A stretch of 64,000 nt of DNA, taken from positions 218,389 through 282,388 of the forward strand of contig JAFEDK010000013.1 in assembly GCA_018241665.1 (NCBI GenBank), read 5' to 3'. The position numbers and the translations under genes are program-made. This document shows positions 1 to 10,372 of the stretch, one piece after another (the first letter of the stretch is position 1; every line of letters starts with the position of its first letter). The DNA is from Pseudomonadota bacterium (lineage in GTDB: Bacteria; Pseudomonadota; Gammaproteobacteria; Burkholderiales; Rhodocyclaceae). The notes under the pieces are model-generated. The model made no database searches. It was not told the DNA's origin and saw only the letters and a list, made by a program, of their open reading frames with translations.

Positions 1-390
1 GATGTTCTCCTTCAGCAGGTAGGCCTGGCCGGCGACCTTTTCGCGGGCCACGGCGCCGCTGAGGCGTCCGGCGGGCTCGCTGGCCGATTCGGCCTCGGCG
101 ACGATGGCGTGGGCCCGTGCCAGGTTGGCGGAAGCCACGCGCAGCTGGGTGTTGGCGGCGAAGGCGGTTTCGATGAGGCCGTTGAGTGTGGCGTCGTCGT
201 AGAGCTTCCACCAGTTGGCGGGCAGCGGCTCGCTGCGGACGCTGGCATTGCTGCTGCCGACGAAGGCGCCTTGCGCGGCGGGCAGGTTGATGGCGGCCTT
301 TTCCGGCAGGTGGTAGTCGGGGCCTACCGTAGTGCAGGCACCCAGGCCAAGGGCGAGGCCGAGCACGCCGAGGGTGTGCAGGGCTTTCAT
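1..390 (-). CDS. RND/MFS-type efflux outer membrane lipoprotein, NodT family (partial)
   Basis: Only the first 130 codons are in the window; the C-terminus lies beyond the left edge. The N-terminus is a lipoprotein signal ending in LGACTTVGPDY, with the lipidated Cys at residue 19. This CTTVGPDY start is typical of NodT/OprM outer-membrane channel lipoproteins, as is the following NWWKLYDD segment. The start codon overlaps the stop of the HlyD gene by 4 bp (ATGA), so the two are translationally coupled. It is the last visible gene of the marR-FUSC-DUF1656-hlyD operon and should provide the outer-membrane exit duct. The family call is firm; the substrate is unknown. Confidence 0.88.
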   Translation of the reverse strand, partial: MKALHTLGVLGLALGLGACTTVGPDYHLPEKAAINLPAAQGAFVGSSNASVRSEPLPANWWKLYDDATLNGLIETAFAANTQLRVASANLARAHAIVAEAESASEPAGRLSGAVAREKVAGQAYLLKENI

Positions 391-1313
391 TTGGCGGCTC
401 CGCCCTTGATTGTCGCGCCGGCTGGCGTCGTGGTTCCGACCTTGCCGTCCTTGTCGACGATGGCCACGGTGGCGGTCAGGCCTGCGACCAACTGGAGGTC
501 CTTCGGTACTTCGTCGAGGGCGATGCGTACTGGAATCCGCTGAGCCAGGCGCACCCAGGTAAACACCGGGTTCACGTTGGGCAGCAGGTTGTTGCCGTTG
601 GCGCGGTCGCGGTCCTCGATGCCGGCGGAGATGCTCTCCACGTGACCGTGCAGTTCCTGATCGCGGCCCATGATGCGGATCCTGGCGGCCTGACCGATCT
701 TGACGCCCTGCAGCTTGGTTTCCTCGAAGTAGCCGTCCACGTGGAAGGAATGGGTGTCGAGCACGGAGAGCACCTGCTTGCCGGCGGTCACGTAGTTACC
801 CGAGCGCAGGGACAGGTCACTGAGGTAGCCGTCCACCGGCGCGACAATCTTCGTGCGGGCCAGGTTGAGGGTGGCCAGATCCCGGTTGGCGACGGCCTGG
901 GCCAGCTGGGCTTCGCCGAGCTCGACCTTTTCGCGGCTCTGTTCGATGGTTTCCTGGGCGACGAGGCTGGACAGCTGCGCGTTGCGGCGGGCTTCGCGGC
1001 GGGCCTGGTCGAGGTTGGCGCGCACTGTGGCGACGGCGGCATCAGCCTGCTTGACGGCCAGGCGATAGCGCTCGGTGTCGATCTGGAAGAGCTCCTGGCC
1101 TTGCTTCACGAACTGGTTGTCGTGGATCGCCACGTGGGTGACGAGGCCGGAGACATCCGGCGTGACCGGCACGATGTCGGCGCGCACACGGCCGTCACGG
1201 GTCCACGGTTCGACCTGGTAGTGATCCCACAGGCGCTGGGATGCGAAGAGGGCGAGGATGACCGCCGCGAGGGTCACGGCGATCCGGAGGAGCTTGAGAT
1301 AAAGCGGTTTCAC
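387..1313 (-). CDS. HlyD family membrane fusion protein (EmrA/AaeA-like)
   Basis: A 308-residue periplasmic adaptor. Residues about 7-24 form one transmembrane helix, followed by a lipoyl-like half motif (QVEPWTRDGRVRAD), a long helical hairpin rich in Ala, Gln and Arg (about 75-150), the second lipoyl half and a beta-barrel domain. Family members join the inner-membrane pump to the outer-membrane channel. I chose a GTG start at 1313 (VKPLYLKLLRIAV) because the frame upstream of it is unlike the family and a GAAGG motif precedes it; the open frame continues to 1412. The stop overlaps the downstream NodT start, and the DUF1656 gene ends 17 bases upstream. Confidence 0.9.
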   Translation of the reverse strand: MKPLYLKLLRIAVTLAAVILALFASQRLWDHYQVEPWTRDGRVRADIVPVTPDVSGLVTHVAIHDNQFVKQGQELFQIDTERYRLAVKQADAAVATVRANLDQARREARRNAQLSSLVAQETIEQSREKVELGEAQLAQAVANRDLATLNLARTKIVAPVDGYLSDLSLRSGNYVTAGKQVLSVLDTHSFHVDGYFEETKLQGVKIGQAARIRIMGRDQELHGHVESISAGIEDRDRANGNNLLPNVNPVFTWVRLAQRIPVRIALDEVPKDLQLVAGLTATVAIVDKDGKVGTTTPAGATIKGGAAK

Positions 1314-1330
1314 GGGAGCATCACCTTCAA

Positions 1331-1537
1331 TCAAAAGGAGGGCATGGGCAGGCGGATGACGAAGGACCAGACGATCATGAAGATCGCCGCGTCGAAGAGG
1401 GCCGGGTGCCACACGATGCGGTACAGCCCGACCAGCGAAAAAACGCGGCGCAGCAGGAAGGAGAAGACGAAGGCGAGGGGCGTCGACACGAGGATCGACG
1501 AAACCAGTACGCCATCGAGGTTGAGTTCCCCGATCAT
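1331..1537 (-). CDS. DUF1656 small membrane protein (AaeX-like)
   Basis: A 68-residue hydrophobic protein starting MIGELNLDGVLVSS and ending LPMPSF, with two predicted membrane helices (about 10-30 and 45-63). Peptides of this family sit between the FUSC pump and HlyD genes in aaeXAB-like operons, and this one does too. Its start overlaps the end of the FUSC gene by 4 bp. The biochemical role of the family is not known; it is probably an accessory subunit of the pump. Confidence 0.85.
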   Translation of the reverse strand: MIGELNLDGVLVSSILVSTPLAFVFSFLLRRVFSLVGLYRIVWHPALFDAAIFMIVWSFVIRLPMPSF

Positions 1538-3603
1538 GCGGTAGGTCCTTTCATCGAGAAGGGGCCGGCGGCCTGGTAGGCCATGGCTTTGGGAAACAGG
1601 TTGCCGCGCAGGCCGACCATGGCTGACAGGCCGGCGAGCTTGGCCGTCGAGGCCGGCTGTTCGGCAATCGCGTGCAGGGCATGGTCGATGTCGGTGAGCA
1701 GACTGGCGGGCGCTTCAGCCAGGCCGCCGGCTGAGCGCAGCGAGTAGTGTTCGCCGACGCCGGCCAGGGCGCGTTCGGTCAGGTCGCGGGTGGTGGCATC
1801 GAAGTCAGGGCTGGCCTTCTGCAGGTTGACCAGGTTCATCCCGATGCGCAGGTCATGCAGGACGTCGACGCCGCGCAACGCGCCGCTCTGGGATACGGCG
1901 GCGAGCTTCGGGGTCAGCAGGGTCAGGCGGTCGAGCAGGCGGCCGGCCAGGGCGATCGGCTCGGCTGCGGCGCCGGCCCGGGCGTGGTGGGCGAGATCCC
2001 GCCAGTTGTGGCGCAGCAGGCGGCGCGCACTGGTCTCCACGCTGATCGAGCGCATGAAGCCGGTGACCCACAGGGCGATGAGCACGCCGACGAACATCGC
2101 GGTATTGATGTTCATGAAGTCGGCGAAGTCCTGGCGACTCAAGGTTTCCTGCAGGGCCAGCGCGTTGCAGAAGCCGGTGATCATGGCCATCGCGGGCACC
2201 AGGGTGCGCGGCGCGGCCATATAGACGCCCATCGGCAGCAGGATCGGGGCCAGCACCAGTACCAGTGTCGGGAAGTCGCTGACCTGGGGCATCACGGTGA
2301 ACTGGAAGACTGCGGCGATCGGCAGCGCCACCAGGTTGAAGATGCCGAAGCTGGCGATGGTCGGCTTGGGGTCGTCCATCGTCGCAAAGAAGCAGCACAC
2401 CACTGCGGCGATCATCGCCGCTGCGGCACCGTCGCGCCAGCCGCTCATGATCCACAGGGCGCAGCACAGCAGCACCGCAATGCTGGCGGCGGCGGCGGAC
2501 AGCAAGGCCATGCCGTAGTCCCGGTGCAGGGGCCGGTGTTCGCGGCTGCCCACCTGTTCGGCGAGTTCAGCCGACAGGGGTTTGCCACGACGCACGTGGT
2601 CGAGCAGGGTGTGGCTGTCGCCCAGCGTTTCGACTAGGTCGATCAGGCGGGTCAGCAGGCTGGCGGACAGCAGTGTGGCCCAGTCGGCGTCGTGGGGCGT
2701 GGTGGCTGCGACGGAGCGCAGTTCGGCGATCAAGGGGTCGGCACGGTCCCGGTCCGCGCCGCCGGTTATCCACGCGGCGACGTCGTCGATCAGGCGGGCA
2801 ACCTCGGGTGACAGCATGTGGCCGTCGGCGCGCAGGGCGCTGAGCCGGTCGTTCAAACCGTCGATGACTGGGATCAGGACCAGCGTGCGGGTGTGCAGCG
2901 CATGGACGACGTTGGTGATCTCGCGCAGGTTGGAGGTATCGAAGGGCAGATGCTTGGAGAGCAGGTGGATTTCCGTTTCCGCCGCGGCGAGCTGGCGGCG
3001 TTCGCGGTCCGTTTCGGCGGCGCTGCGCCCGTGCAATACGTCGAGGGCCCACTGGTCGGCGCTGCCCAGCCAGCTGGTTAGGCGGGCGACAAGAGGGCCG
3101 CCGACCGGCCGTGGAAAAATGATGCTGTGGACGACGGTGGCGCAGACGATGCCTATCGAGATCTCCTCGAAGCGCGCGATGGCTACGTCGAAAATCAGAT
3201 CCGGCGTGCTGACGCTCGGGAAAGCGATGATCGCCGCGGTGTAGCCGGCCAGCATCAGCACGTAGCTGCGCGGGGTGCGGTCGAGCAGAGAGACGAACAG
3301 GCAGGCGCCGATCCACAGCGCGATCGCCAGGCACAGCAGCACCGGTGAATCCACCAGCGGCGGGACCAGCAGCAGCGCGACCGTGGTTCCGACCAGAGTG
3401 CCGCACAACCGGAAGATCGCCTTCGAGCGTACGGCGCCGGCCAGCGGGTGGCTGACGATGTAGGCCGTCATCATCGCCCAGTAAGGTCGTGGCAAGCCGA
3501 TGCTGAAGCCCACGTACAGGGCCAGCATCGCCGCTGCGAAGCTGTTGAAGGAGAACAGCAGCGCGCTTCGTTCGAAGCGCAAGGCCGTCAGCAGCTTATT
3601 CAT
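1534..3603 (-). CDS. FUSC family inner-membrane efflux transporter (AaeB-like)
   Basis: A 689-residue protein with two blocks of hydrophobic helices (about 20-170 and 350-500), each followed by a soluble helical region, which is the FUSC/AaeB layout. The N-terminus (MNKLLTALRFERSALLFSF) and the segment GLPRPYWAMMTAYIV are typical of aromatic-acid or fusaric-acid resistance pumps. I start at ATG 3603, not at the longer open frame to 3681, because the extra residues do not resemble the family. The start overlaps the marR stop by 8 bp. Together with the HlyD and NodT genes it forms a tripartite exporter; the substrate (possibly a hydroxylated aromatic acid) is inferred only from family precedent. 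Confidence 0.9.
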   Translation of the reverse strand: MNKLLTALRFERSALLFSFNSFAAAMLALYVGFSIGLPRPYWAMMTAYIVSHPLAGAVRSKAIFRLCGTLVGTTVALLLVPPLVDSPVLLCLAIALWIGACLFVSLLDRTPRSYVLMLAGYTAAIIAFPSVSTPDLIFDVAIARFEEISIGIVCATVVHSIIFPRPVGGPLVARLTSWLGSADQWALDVLHGRSAAETDRERRQLAAAETEIHLLSKHLPFDTSNLREITNVVHALHTRTLVLIPVIDGLNDRLSALRADGHMLSPEVARLIDDVAAWITGGADRDRADPLIAELRSVAATTPHDADWATLLSASLLTRLIDLVETLGDSHTLLDHVRRGKPLSAELAEQVGSREHRPLHRDYGMALLSAAAASIAVLLCCALWIMSGWRDGAAAAMIAAVVCCFFATMDDPKPTIASFGIFNLVALPIAAVFQFTVMPQVSDFPTLVLVLAPILLPMGVYMAAPRTLVPAMAMITGFCNALALQETLSRQDFADFMNINTAMFVGVLIALWVTGFMRSISVETSARRLLRHNWRDLAHHARAGAAAEPIALAGRLLDRLTLLTPKLAAVSQSGALRGVDVLHDLRIGMNLVNLQKASPDFDATTRDLTERALAGVGEHYSLRSAGGLAEAPASLLTDIDHALHAIAEQPASTAKLAGLSAMVGLRGNLFPKAMAYQAAGPFSMKGPTA

Positions 3604-4051
3604 CGCTGTTCCCGGGATGCAGCGCCGCATCGAAGGCGGCGAACACCCGCAGGGCGGCTTCAAGGTCTTCGTCCGCCACACGGGCGAGCAGTTTGCTGCG
3701 CAGGTCTTCGATCAGCTTCTCGACAGTGGCAGCCATCGCGTGACCCTGTTCGGTGAGGTACAGCAGCTTGGCCCGCTTGTCGGCCGCATCGCCGCGGCGT
3801 TCGATCAGACCGGCCAGGCACAACTGGTCGAGCAGGCGGCCCAGCGATGGGCCTTCGATCCCCATGTCTTCGGCCAGCACGCCGTGGCGTACGCCGTCGC
3901 CGAGGCGGCTCAGATGGATGATCGGCAGCACCCGCGCGTCCGACAGGCCGTGGGCGAGGGCAGCGTCATTGACTGCGCGACGATATATGCGCGACAGGCG
4001 GACGAGATTGCTGGTGACGGCGGCTTCACGAAGGATTCGGTTCTTGTCCAT
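3596..4051 (-). CDS. MarR family transcriptional regulator
   Basis: A 151-residue winged-helix protein. Helices about 10-50 are followed by the DNA-binding region around GVLAEDMGIEGPSLGRLLDQL, and then the wing (IERRGDAADKRAKLLYLTEQG), whose D-x-R-x-K-x-x-x-LT pattern is the MarR hallmark. It is the first gene of the efflux operon and overlaps the pump gene by 8 bp. A near-perfect 20-bp palindrome lies 38 bp upstream of its start and is the probable operator. It therefore likely represses its own operon and is released by an aromatic ligand (inference). Confidence 0.92.
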   Translation of the reverse strand: MDKNRILREAAVTSNLVRLSRIYRRAVNDAALAHGLSDARVLPIIHLSRLGDGVRHGVLAEDMGIEGPSLGRLLDQLCLAGLIERRGDAADKRAKLLYLTEQGHAMAATVEKLIEDLRSKLLARVADEDLEAALRVFAAFDAALHPGNSDE

Positions 4052-4088
4052 GATGGGAGCAGGTGCGAGAAAGACAGCGCTGAATAAT

Positions 4089-4108
4089 ATATAGCAAGCT
4101 TTCTATAT
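4089..4108. promoter_or_regulatory. Candidate MarR operator palindrome
   Basis: ATATAG-C-AAGCTT-T-CTATAT: a 20-bp inverted repeat, symmetric except for one pair (C/T) beside the central AAGCTT. It lies 38 bp upstream of the marR ATG in AT-rich DNA, where the operon promoter must be. Size and position fit a MarR dimer site used for autorepression. Confidence 0.6.
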
Positions 4109-4197
4109 TTTTGCTGTGCCGCACACTGTGTAAAACCCGTATATCCGCAGGGCTGGCCACGCAGAGCGTCACAGCGAGTATTTCGCCCCGTTCATTC

Positions 4198-4217
4198 GTG
4201 TTGCGAACTTGCAACAC
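4198..4217. promoter_or_regulatory. Inverted repeat upstream of porin gene
   Basis: GTGTTGC-GAACTT-GCAACAC: perfect 7-bp arms with a 6-bp spacer, about 150 bp upstream of the porin ATG in the 318-bp gap between marR and the porin. It could be an operator for the porin or an mRNA hairpin. The rest of the gap holds the marR-side palindrome, a weak GATGC/GCATC stem (4221-4236) and no gene that I can support. Confidence 0.35.
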
Positions 4218-4369
4218 TCCGATGCTGCTTCGCATCCAAAAAACAACGCTGTCCTTGCCCTGTGCTTTGCCGCGCGCTGACAATGCAGGCCAACTTCTCG
4301 TTAGAGAGGTGAAATTGGTCGGCCCTGCGCAAGCAGTGCGTGCCAGTCTTCAATCAAGAGGAGAAACAT

Positions 4370-5569
4370 ATGCAAAAGAAACTGATCGCTCTGGCCGTTG
4401 CCGGCCTGGCCTCCACCGGCGCCTTCGCTCAAGCTAACGTCACCGTTTACGGTATTGCTGACGGCTCCTTCGACACTGTTCGTGTCTCCAACACCAACGG
4501 CAACACCGACCTGGGCAACACCACCCGTGTTTCCGCCAACTCTTCCTACCTCGGTTTCAAGGGTGCTGAAGCCTTGGGCAACGGCCTGACCGCCGTGTTC
4601 CAGTACGAAGCCTCCGTGGGCTTTGATAGCAATGGCTCCAACACCACCAATGCGCTAATCGGTGGTAGCCGTGACAGCTTCATCGGTCTGGCGAGCAACT
4701 TCGGTACCGTCGTTCTGGGTACCCTGACTGGCCCGACCCGCGCCTTGGGTACCGCTCTGGACGTCAATGCTGGTGCTGCTGGTATCGGCGCTAACTCTGC
4801 GCTGCTTGGTAAGCTGGGCAACAACCTGGTGAACTCCACCAATAACGTGACCGGCAACTACGCTGCTGGCGGTTCTTGCGATCGTTCCGCAACCTGCGCG
4901 TCGATCTTCGACACCCGTTGGAAGAACGCCATTGCCTACGTCTCCCCGACGTACTATGGCCTGAACGTTACTGCCGCTTACGTGGCTAACGAAAACAAGA
5001 CCTTCCACAACGTCGGCGTTGCTGCTGCCAACACCACCGGCTACGACGTGGGTGTCAAGTACGCCAACGGCCCGATCCTGGCTGCCGTGACCTACAACGC
5101 CGTTAGTCTCGGCAACGACGCTGGCACCAACGTGGGCGACTTCCGTATCGGCGGTTCCTACGACTTCGGCATCGCCACCGTTCGCGCTCTGTACGACCGC
5201 GCCCGTGCTGACCACTTCGGCGGCGCCAAGGTTACCCAGAACGTCTTCGGCCTGGGCGGCACCTTCAACGTGACCCCGGCTGGCAAGATCCTGGCTCAGG
5301 CCTATTTCGCCGGCGACGTCAAGGCCAACGGCTCCAGCGCCAGCGACACCGGCGCCAAGCTGTTCGAAGTTGGTTACGAGTACAGCCTGTCCAAGCGCAC
5401 CCTGCTGAAGGCTGTGTACGCCCACCTGAACAACGACAACAACGCCCGTTACGACTTCGGCAACAACGCTGTCGGCATCAACCCGACTGCTGCGAATGCT
5501 GTTACCGGTCTGAACACCACCGGCGCTACCGTTCAGGGTATCCAGCTGGGCCTGCGTCACTCCTTCTAA
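4370..5569 (+). CDS. Gram-negative porin (general diffusion, betaproteobacterial type)
   Basis: A 399-residue outer-membrane beta-barrel. A signal peptide (MQKKLIALAVAGLASTGAFA) precedes the mature start QANVTVYGIADGS, typical of trimeric betaproteobacterial porins of the Porin_4 group. The sequence alternates polar and hydrophobic residues throughout and ends GLRHSF, with the terminal Phe needed for outer-membrane assembly. The ATG at 4370 is preceded by AAGAGGAG at good spacing. Codon use differs from its neighbours, with strong preference for AAC, GGC and GCT as in highly expressed genes. It is a single-gene unit closed by two hairpins downstream. Confidence 0.95.
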   Translation: MQKKLIALAVAGLASTGAFAQANVTVYGIADGSFDTVRVSNTNGNTDLGNTTRVSANSSYLGFKGAEALGNGLTAVFQYEASVGFDSNGSNTTNALIGGSRDSFIGLASNFGTVVLGTLTGPTRALGTALDVNAGAAGIGANSALLGKLGNNLVNSTNNVTGNYAAGGSCDRSATCASIFDTRWKNAIAYVSPTYYGLNVTAAYVANENKTFHNVGVAAANTTGYDVGVKYANGPILAAVTYNAVSLGNDAGTNVGDFRIGGSYDFGIATVRALYDRARADHFGGAKVTQNVFGLGGTFNVTPAGKILAQAYFAGDVKANGSSASDTGAKLFEVGYEYSLSKRTLLKAVYAHLNNDNNARYDFGNNAVGINPTAANAVTGLNTTGATVQGIQLGLRHSF

Positions 5570-5587
5570 TTCAGACTTCGTCTGAAT
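5569..5587 (+). repeat. Hairpin at porin stop codon
   Basis: ATTCAGAC-TTC-GTCTGAAT, an 8-bp stem starting at the porin stop codon and not followed by a T run. It may protect the 3' end of an abundant porin mRNA; termination is better explained by the next hairpin. Confidence 0.5.
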
Positions 5588-5596
5588 CGGAAATTG

Positions 5597-5622
5597 ACGG
5601 GCACCTTCGGGTGCCCGTTTTT
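5597..5622 (+). terminator. Rho-independent terminator of the porin gene
   Basis: ACGGGCACC-TTCG-GGTGCCCGT followed by a T run: a 9-bp perfect stem, a very stable UUCG tetraloop and a U tract, 27 bp after the porin stop codon. Confidence 0.9.
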
Positions 5623-5656
5623 CATCGGCTTGTCGTTCGATGTAGTGAAGGATTGG

Positions 5657-5698
5657 CCCAAAAGCAATGGCCACCGGTTGGTGGCCATTGCTTTTGGG
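5657..5698. terminator. Bidirectional terminator between porin and proB
   Basis: A perfect inverted repeat with 19-bp arms (5657-5675 and 5680-5698) and a GGTT loop. Each arm carries AAAA or TTTT near its outer end, so transcripts from either strand end in a GC stem followed by U's. It lies 13 bp beyond the proB stop and between convergent genes, and so serves both. Confidence 0.8.
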
Positions 5699-5711
5699 GG
5701 TTGGAGAGGCT

Positions 5712-8048
<2,337 letters not shown>

Positions 8049-8067
8049 GAGCGTGCGCGAACTGAAG

Positions 8068-8334
8068 TTATTCAGCGGCAGCGGGCACGATGTTCACGGT
8101 GCGACGCTTGTTGGCGCCCTTGACGGTGAACTGAACAGTGCCTTCGGTCAGCGCGAACAGGGTGTGATCCTTGCCGATGCCGACGTTTTCGCCCGGGTGG
8201 TATTCGGTGCCGCGCTGGCGAACGATGATGTTGCCGGCGAGGACGAACTGACCGCCGTAGCGCTTGACGCCAAGGCGTTTGCTTTCTGAGTCGCGGCCGT
8301 TACGTGAACTGCCGCCAGCCTTTTTGTGTGCCAT
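8068..8334 (-). CDS. rpmA: 50S ribosomal protein L27
   Basis: 88 residues with the L27 N-terminus [20 protein letters not shown] and core [20 protein letters not shown]. The N-terminal arm reaches the peptidyl-transferase centre of the ribosome. It follows rplU by 12 bp in the conserved rplU-rpmA-obg order. Full length; nothing unusual. Confidence 0.99.
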   Translation of the reverse strand: MAHKKAGGSSRNGRDSESKRLGVKRYGGQFVLAGNIIVRQRGTEYHPGENVGIGKDHTLFALTEGTVQFTVKGANKRRTVNIVPAAAE

Positions 8335-8346
8335 GTCGGATTCTCC

Positions 8347-8658
8347 TTAGGCCGAGATCGCGTCGATGCGCAGCTCGGTGTAGTTCTGACGGTGACCCTG
8401 ATGCTTCTGGTAGTGCTTGCGACGACGCATCTTGAAGATCTTGATCTTGTCGTGACGGCCGTGGGAAACCACGGTGGCCGTGACGGTGGCGCCAGCCACA
8501 ACGGGGGTGCCGATCTTGACCGACTCGCCTTCGCCGACCATGAAGACTTGGTCGAGAGTGATTCGCGAGTCCACGTCAGCCGGTATCTGTTCTACTTTGA
8601 GTTTTTCGCCGACGACGACGCGATACTGCTTGCCGCCGGTTTTTATGACCGCGTACAT
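8347..8658 (-). CDS. rplU: 50S ribosomal protein L21
   Basis: 103 residues starting [14 protein letters not shown], with the L21 signature [17 protein letters not shown] near the C-terminus. I use the ATG at 8658; the open frame continues to 8697 but those residues are not part of L21 and overlap the promoter. First gene of rplU-rpmA-(obg-proB). Confidence 0.99.
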   Translation of the reverse strand: MYAVIKTGGKQYRVVVGEKLKVEQIPADVDSRITLDQVFMVGEGESVKIGTPVVAGATVTATVVSHGRHDKIKIFKMRRRKHYQKHQGHRQNYTELRIDAISA

Positions 8659-8696
8659 GGATGTACTCCGAGTAAAGAGTTTGCAGGAAACGCGCA

Positions 8697-8725
8697 AGTA
8701 TACGTGAACCCGCGCTCGACGTCAA
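8697..8725 (-). promoter_or_regulatory. Sigma-70 promoter of rplU-rpmA
   Basis: Minus strand: TTGACG (8720-8725), a 17-bp spacer, then TATACT (8697-8702). Both boxes match consensus at 5 of 6 positions at ideal spacing, about 40 bp upstream of the rplU ATG, as expected for a strong ribosomal-protein promoter. Confidence 0.85.
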
Positions 8726-8747
8726 ATCGCTGTTGACATGCCGGCAT

Positions 8748-9167
8748 TCATGGGAGGCGCAGCAGGATGCGCGCGCCTGCTGGAACATCGGCGCGCTCCA
8801 GATAGCCGATCAGGTTCGGTATGTCGGTCAGCCACTGGCGCGCCTCGGCAACCGAGCCGGCCTCCCGCGGCGGCAGGGCGCGGCCGGTGAACACCTGGCG
8901 TGACCAGTAGGCCCGGATCTGCGCCGGATTCTTGCCCGTTAGTTTCAGGTAGAAGTCGTCACGCAGCACGCCGTTGGGCAGGTCGATGAGCTTGATCGGC
9001 GTGCCGTCGGCTAGCGTGGTGGTGTGGCCGAGGTAGAGGTTTTCGGCGCGTTCATGGTTCAACTCGATGCCGGCGCTGCGGACGCTGGCAACCAGCACGA
9101 GTTCCGCCCTGCCCAGACAGGGGTAGAGCAGGACGGTGATTGTCAGGAGGATTCTGGCCAGGCGCAT
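8748..9167 (-). CDS. Small periplasmic substrate-binding-like protein (PstS/PBP-like)
   Basis: 139 residues with a signal peptide (about 1-21, ending LGRA) and then a single PBP-like half domain: LVLVASVRSAGIELNHERAENLYLG and GYLERADVPAGARILL resemble the short phosphate-ABC-like binding proteins found beside signalling genes. It is far shorter than a true PstS and has no ABC transporter genes nearby. It is the third gene of an operon with the barrel protein (5-bp gap) and the EAL protein, so it may act as a periplasmic sensor subunit rather than in transport. Function unproven. Confidence 0.6.
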   Translation of the reverse strand: MRLARILLTITVLLYPCLGRAELVLVASVRSAGIELNHERAENLYLGHTTTLADGTPIKLIDLPNGVLRDDFYLKLTGKNPAQIRAYWSRQVFTGRALPPREAGSVAEARQWLTDIPNLIGYLERADVPAGARILLRLP

Positions 9168-9172
9168 GGGCT

Positions 9173-10372
9173 TCAGAAGATGAAGTCCATCGCCACGCTC
9201 AGGACGTGGGTCGGACCGTCAGGCTTCAGGTAGTCGCCCGACTGTTCGGGCAGGAGGATGCCGAGTCCGCCGGGGCCGGGCTGGATGCGTTCGAGCTGGG
9301 CCTTGATGGCCACATTGCGTCCCGTGTCCCAGCGCAGGCCGGCACCGATGCTGCGCTGGGCCTTGTTGCGCCCGGCATTGAATGCGCTCAGGCCGTTGTC
9401 GAGTGCGCCCACGCCGGTGACGGCACTGCTGACCGGCGCGGTTTCCCGCTGGCGGGCGAGGGTCAGGTACGGGGTCAGGCTGCCGATGCGGTAGCCGGCG
9501 GTGAGATACCAGCCGATTCCGGAATCGATGTAGCGGTCTACATTGCGGCGGGCGATTTCGGCGATCAGCAGCAGGCGGTCCTGGTCGTATTGCAGGCCGG
9601 CGGACATGAAGCTGGTCTTGCCGTCACTGCCGGAGAGCTCGGGGGCGATGGCTCCGTGGCCGCTGGCGACGAGGGCCTGCAGCAGGTTCTGGGAAAAGGT
9701 GTCGGTCCAGCGCAGGGACATGTCGGCCCGGGCGTAGCTGATCTGTGCGGTGAGGCCATTCCAGTTGAACGATGATTTCAGGCCGTGGATCTTGTCGAGA
9801 TTGGCCGAGCCGCCGCGGATGTTCATCGCGCTGCGCCCGGTATAGGCATGCACTTCGACGTTGGTGTTGCCGAGCTGCGTGCGATACAGGGCATCGGCGC
9901 CGTCGATGTCGGACAGGGGGTTCAGGCTGTAGACCTCGACCGGAGGCCGGATCCACGGATTCGCGTAATTCAGGTTCAGCGAGTCCGAGTACATGAAGAA
10001 GGGCAGGCGGGTGCGTCCGACCCGCAGCAGTAGTTCGGGGGTGGCCTGATAGCTGACGAAGGCCCAGGTGACGCGTGGGTCGTAGCTGCCGGTGGGGCTC
10101 TTGCGGACGACAGATTGCAGGGTCAGGTCGAGGCGATTGCCGATCTGCAGGGAGCCTTGCAGGCCGAAAACGGAATCGACGGACAGGTCGAAGGCAGAGC
10201 GGGCGCCGGAATCGCTGACGCTGTTGGCGCGGAAGGCCCGCGCGGCATTGTCGGTTCGCGCCGCGCCCAGGGTGCCGAAGCCGGACAGGCTCAGTGGCGA
10301 GGGAGCATCCGCGTGGACCTGCTGCGTAGCGAGGGCTGCAAGGGACAGCAGCAGGGTCGTGAGTCGCGTCAT
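9173..10372 (-). CDS. Outer membrane beta-barrel (porin-like) protein
   Basis: 399 residues with a signal peptide (ending QQVHA), then LSLSGFGTLGAARTDNA, which looks like a first beta strand. Repeated amphipathic strands follow, and the C-terminus VAMDFIF ends in Phe, as required for BAM insertion. Motifs such as GRTRLPFFMYSDSLNLNYANP are shared with uncharacterised porin-like proteins rather than general porins. The start overlaps the stop of the upstream GGDEF/EAL gene by 4 bp, so the two are co-translated. Its role may be in uptake or in sensing with its operon partners. Confidence 0.75.
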   Translation of the reverse strand: MTRLTTLLLSLAALATQQVHADAPSPLSLSGFGTLGAARTDNAARAFRANSVSDSGARSAFDLSVDSVFGLQGSLQIGNRLDLTLQSVVRKSPTGSYDPRVTWAFVSYQATPELLLRVGRTRLPFFMYSDSLNLNYANPWIRPPVEVYSLNPLSDIDGADALYRTQLGNTNVEVHAYTGRSAMNIRGGSANLDKIHGLKSSFNWNGLTAQISYARADMSLRWTDTFSQNLLQALVASGHGAIAPELSGSDGKTSFMSAGLQYDQDRLLLIAEIARRNVDRYIDSGIGWYLTAGYRIGSLTPYLTLARQRETAPVSSAVTGVGALDNGLSAFNAGRNKAQRSIGAGLRWDTGRNVAIKAQLERIQPGPGGLGILLPEQSGDYLKPDGPTHVLSVAMDFIF

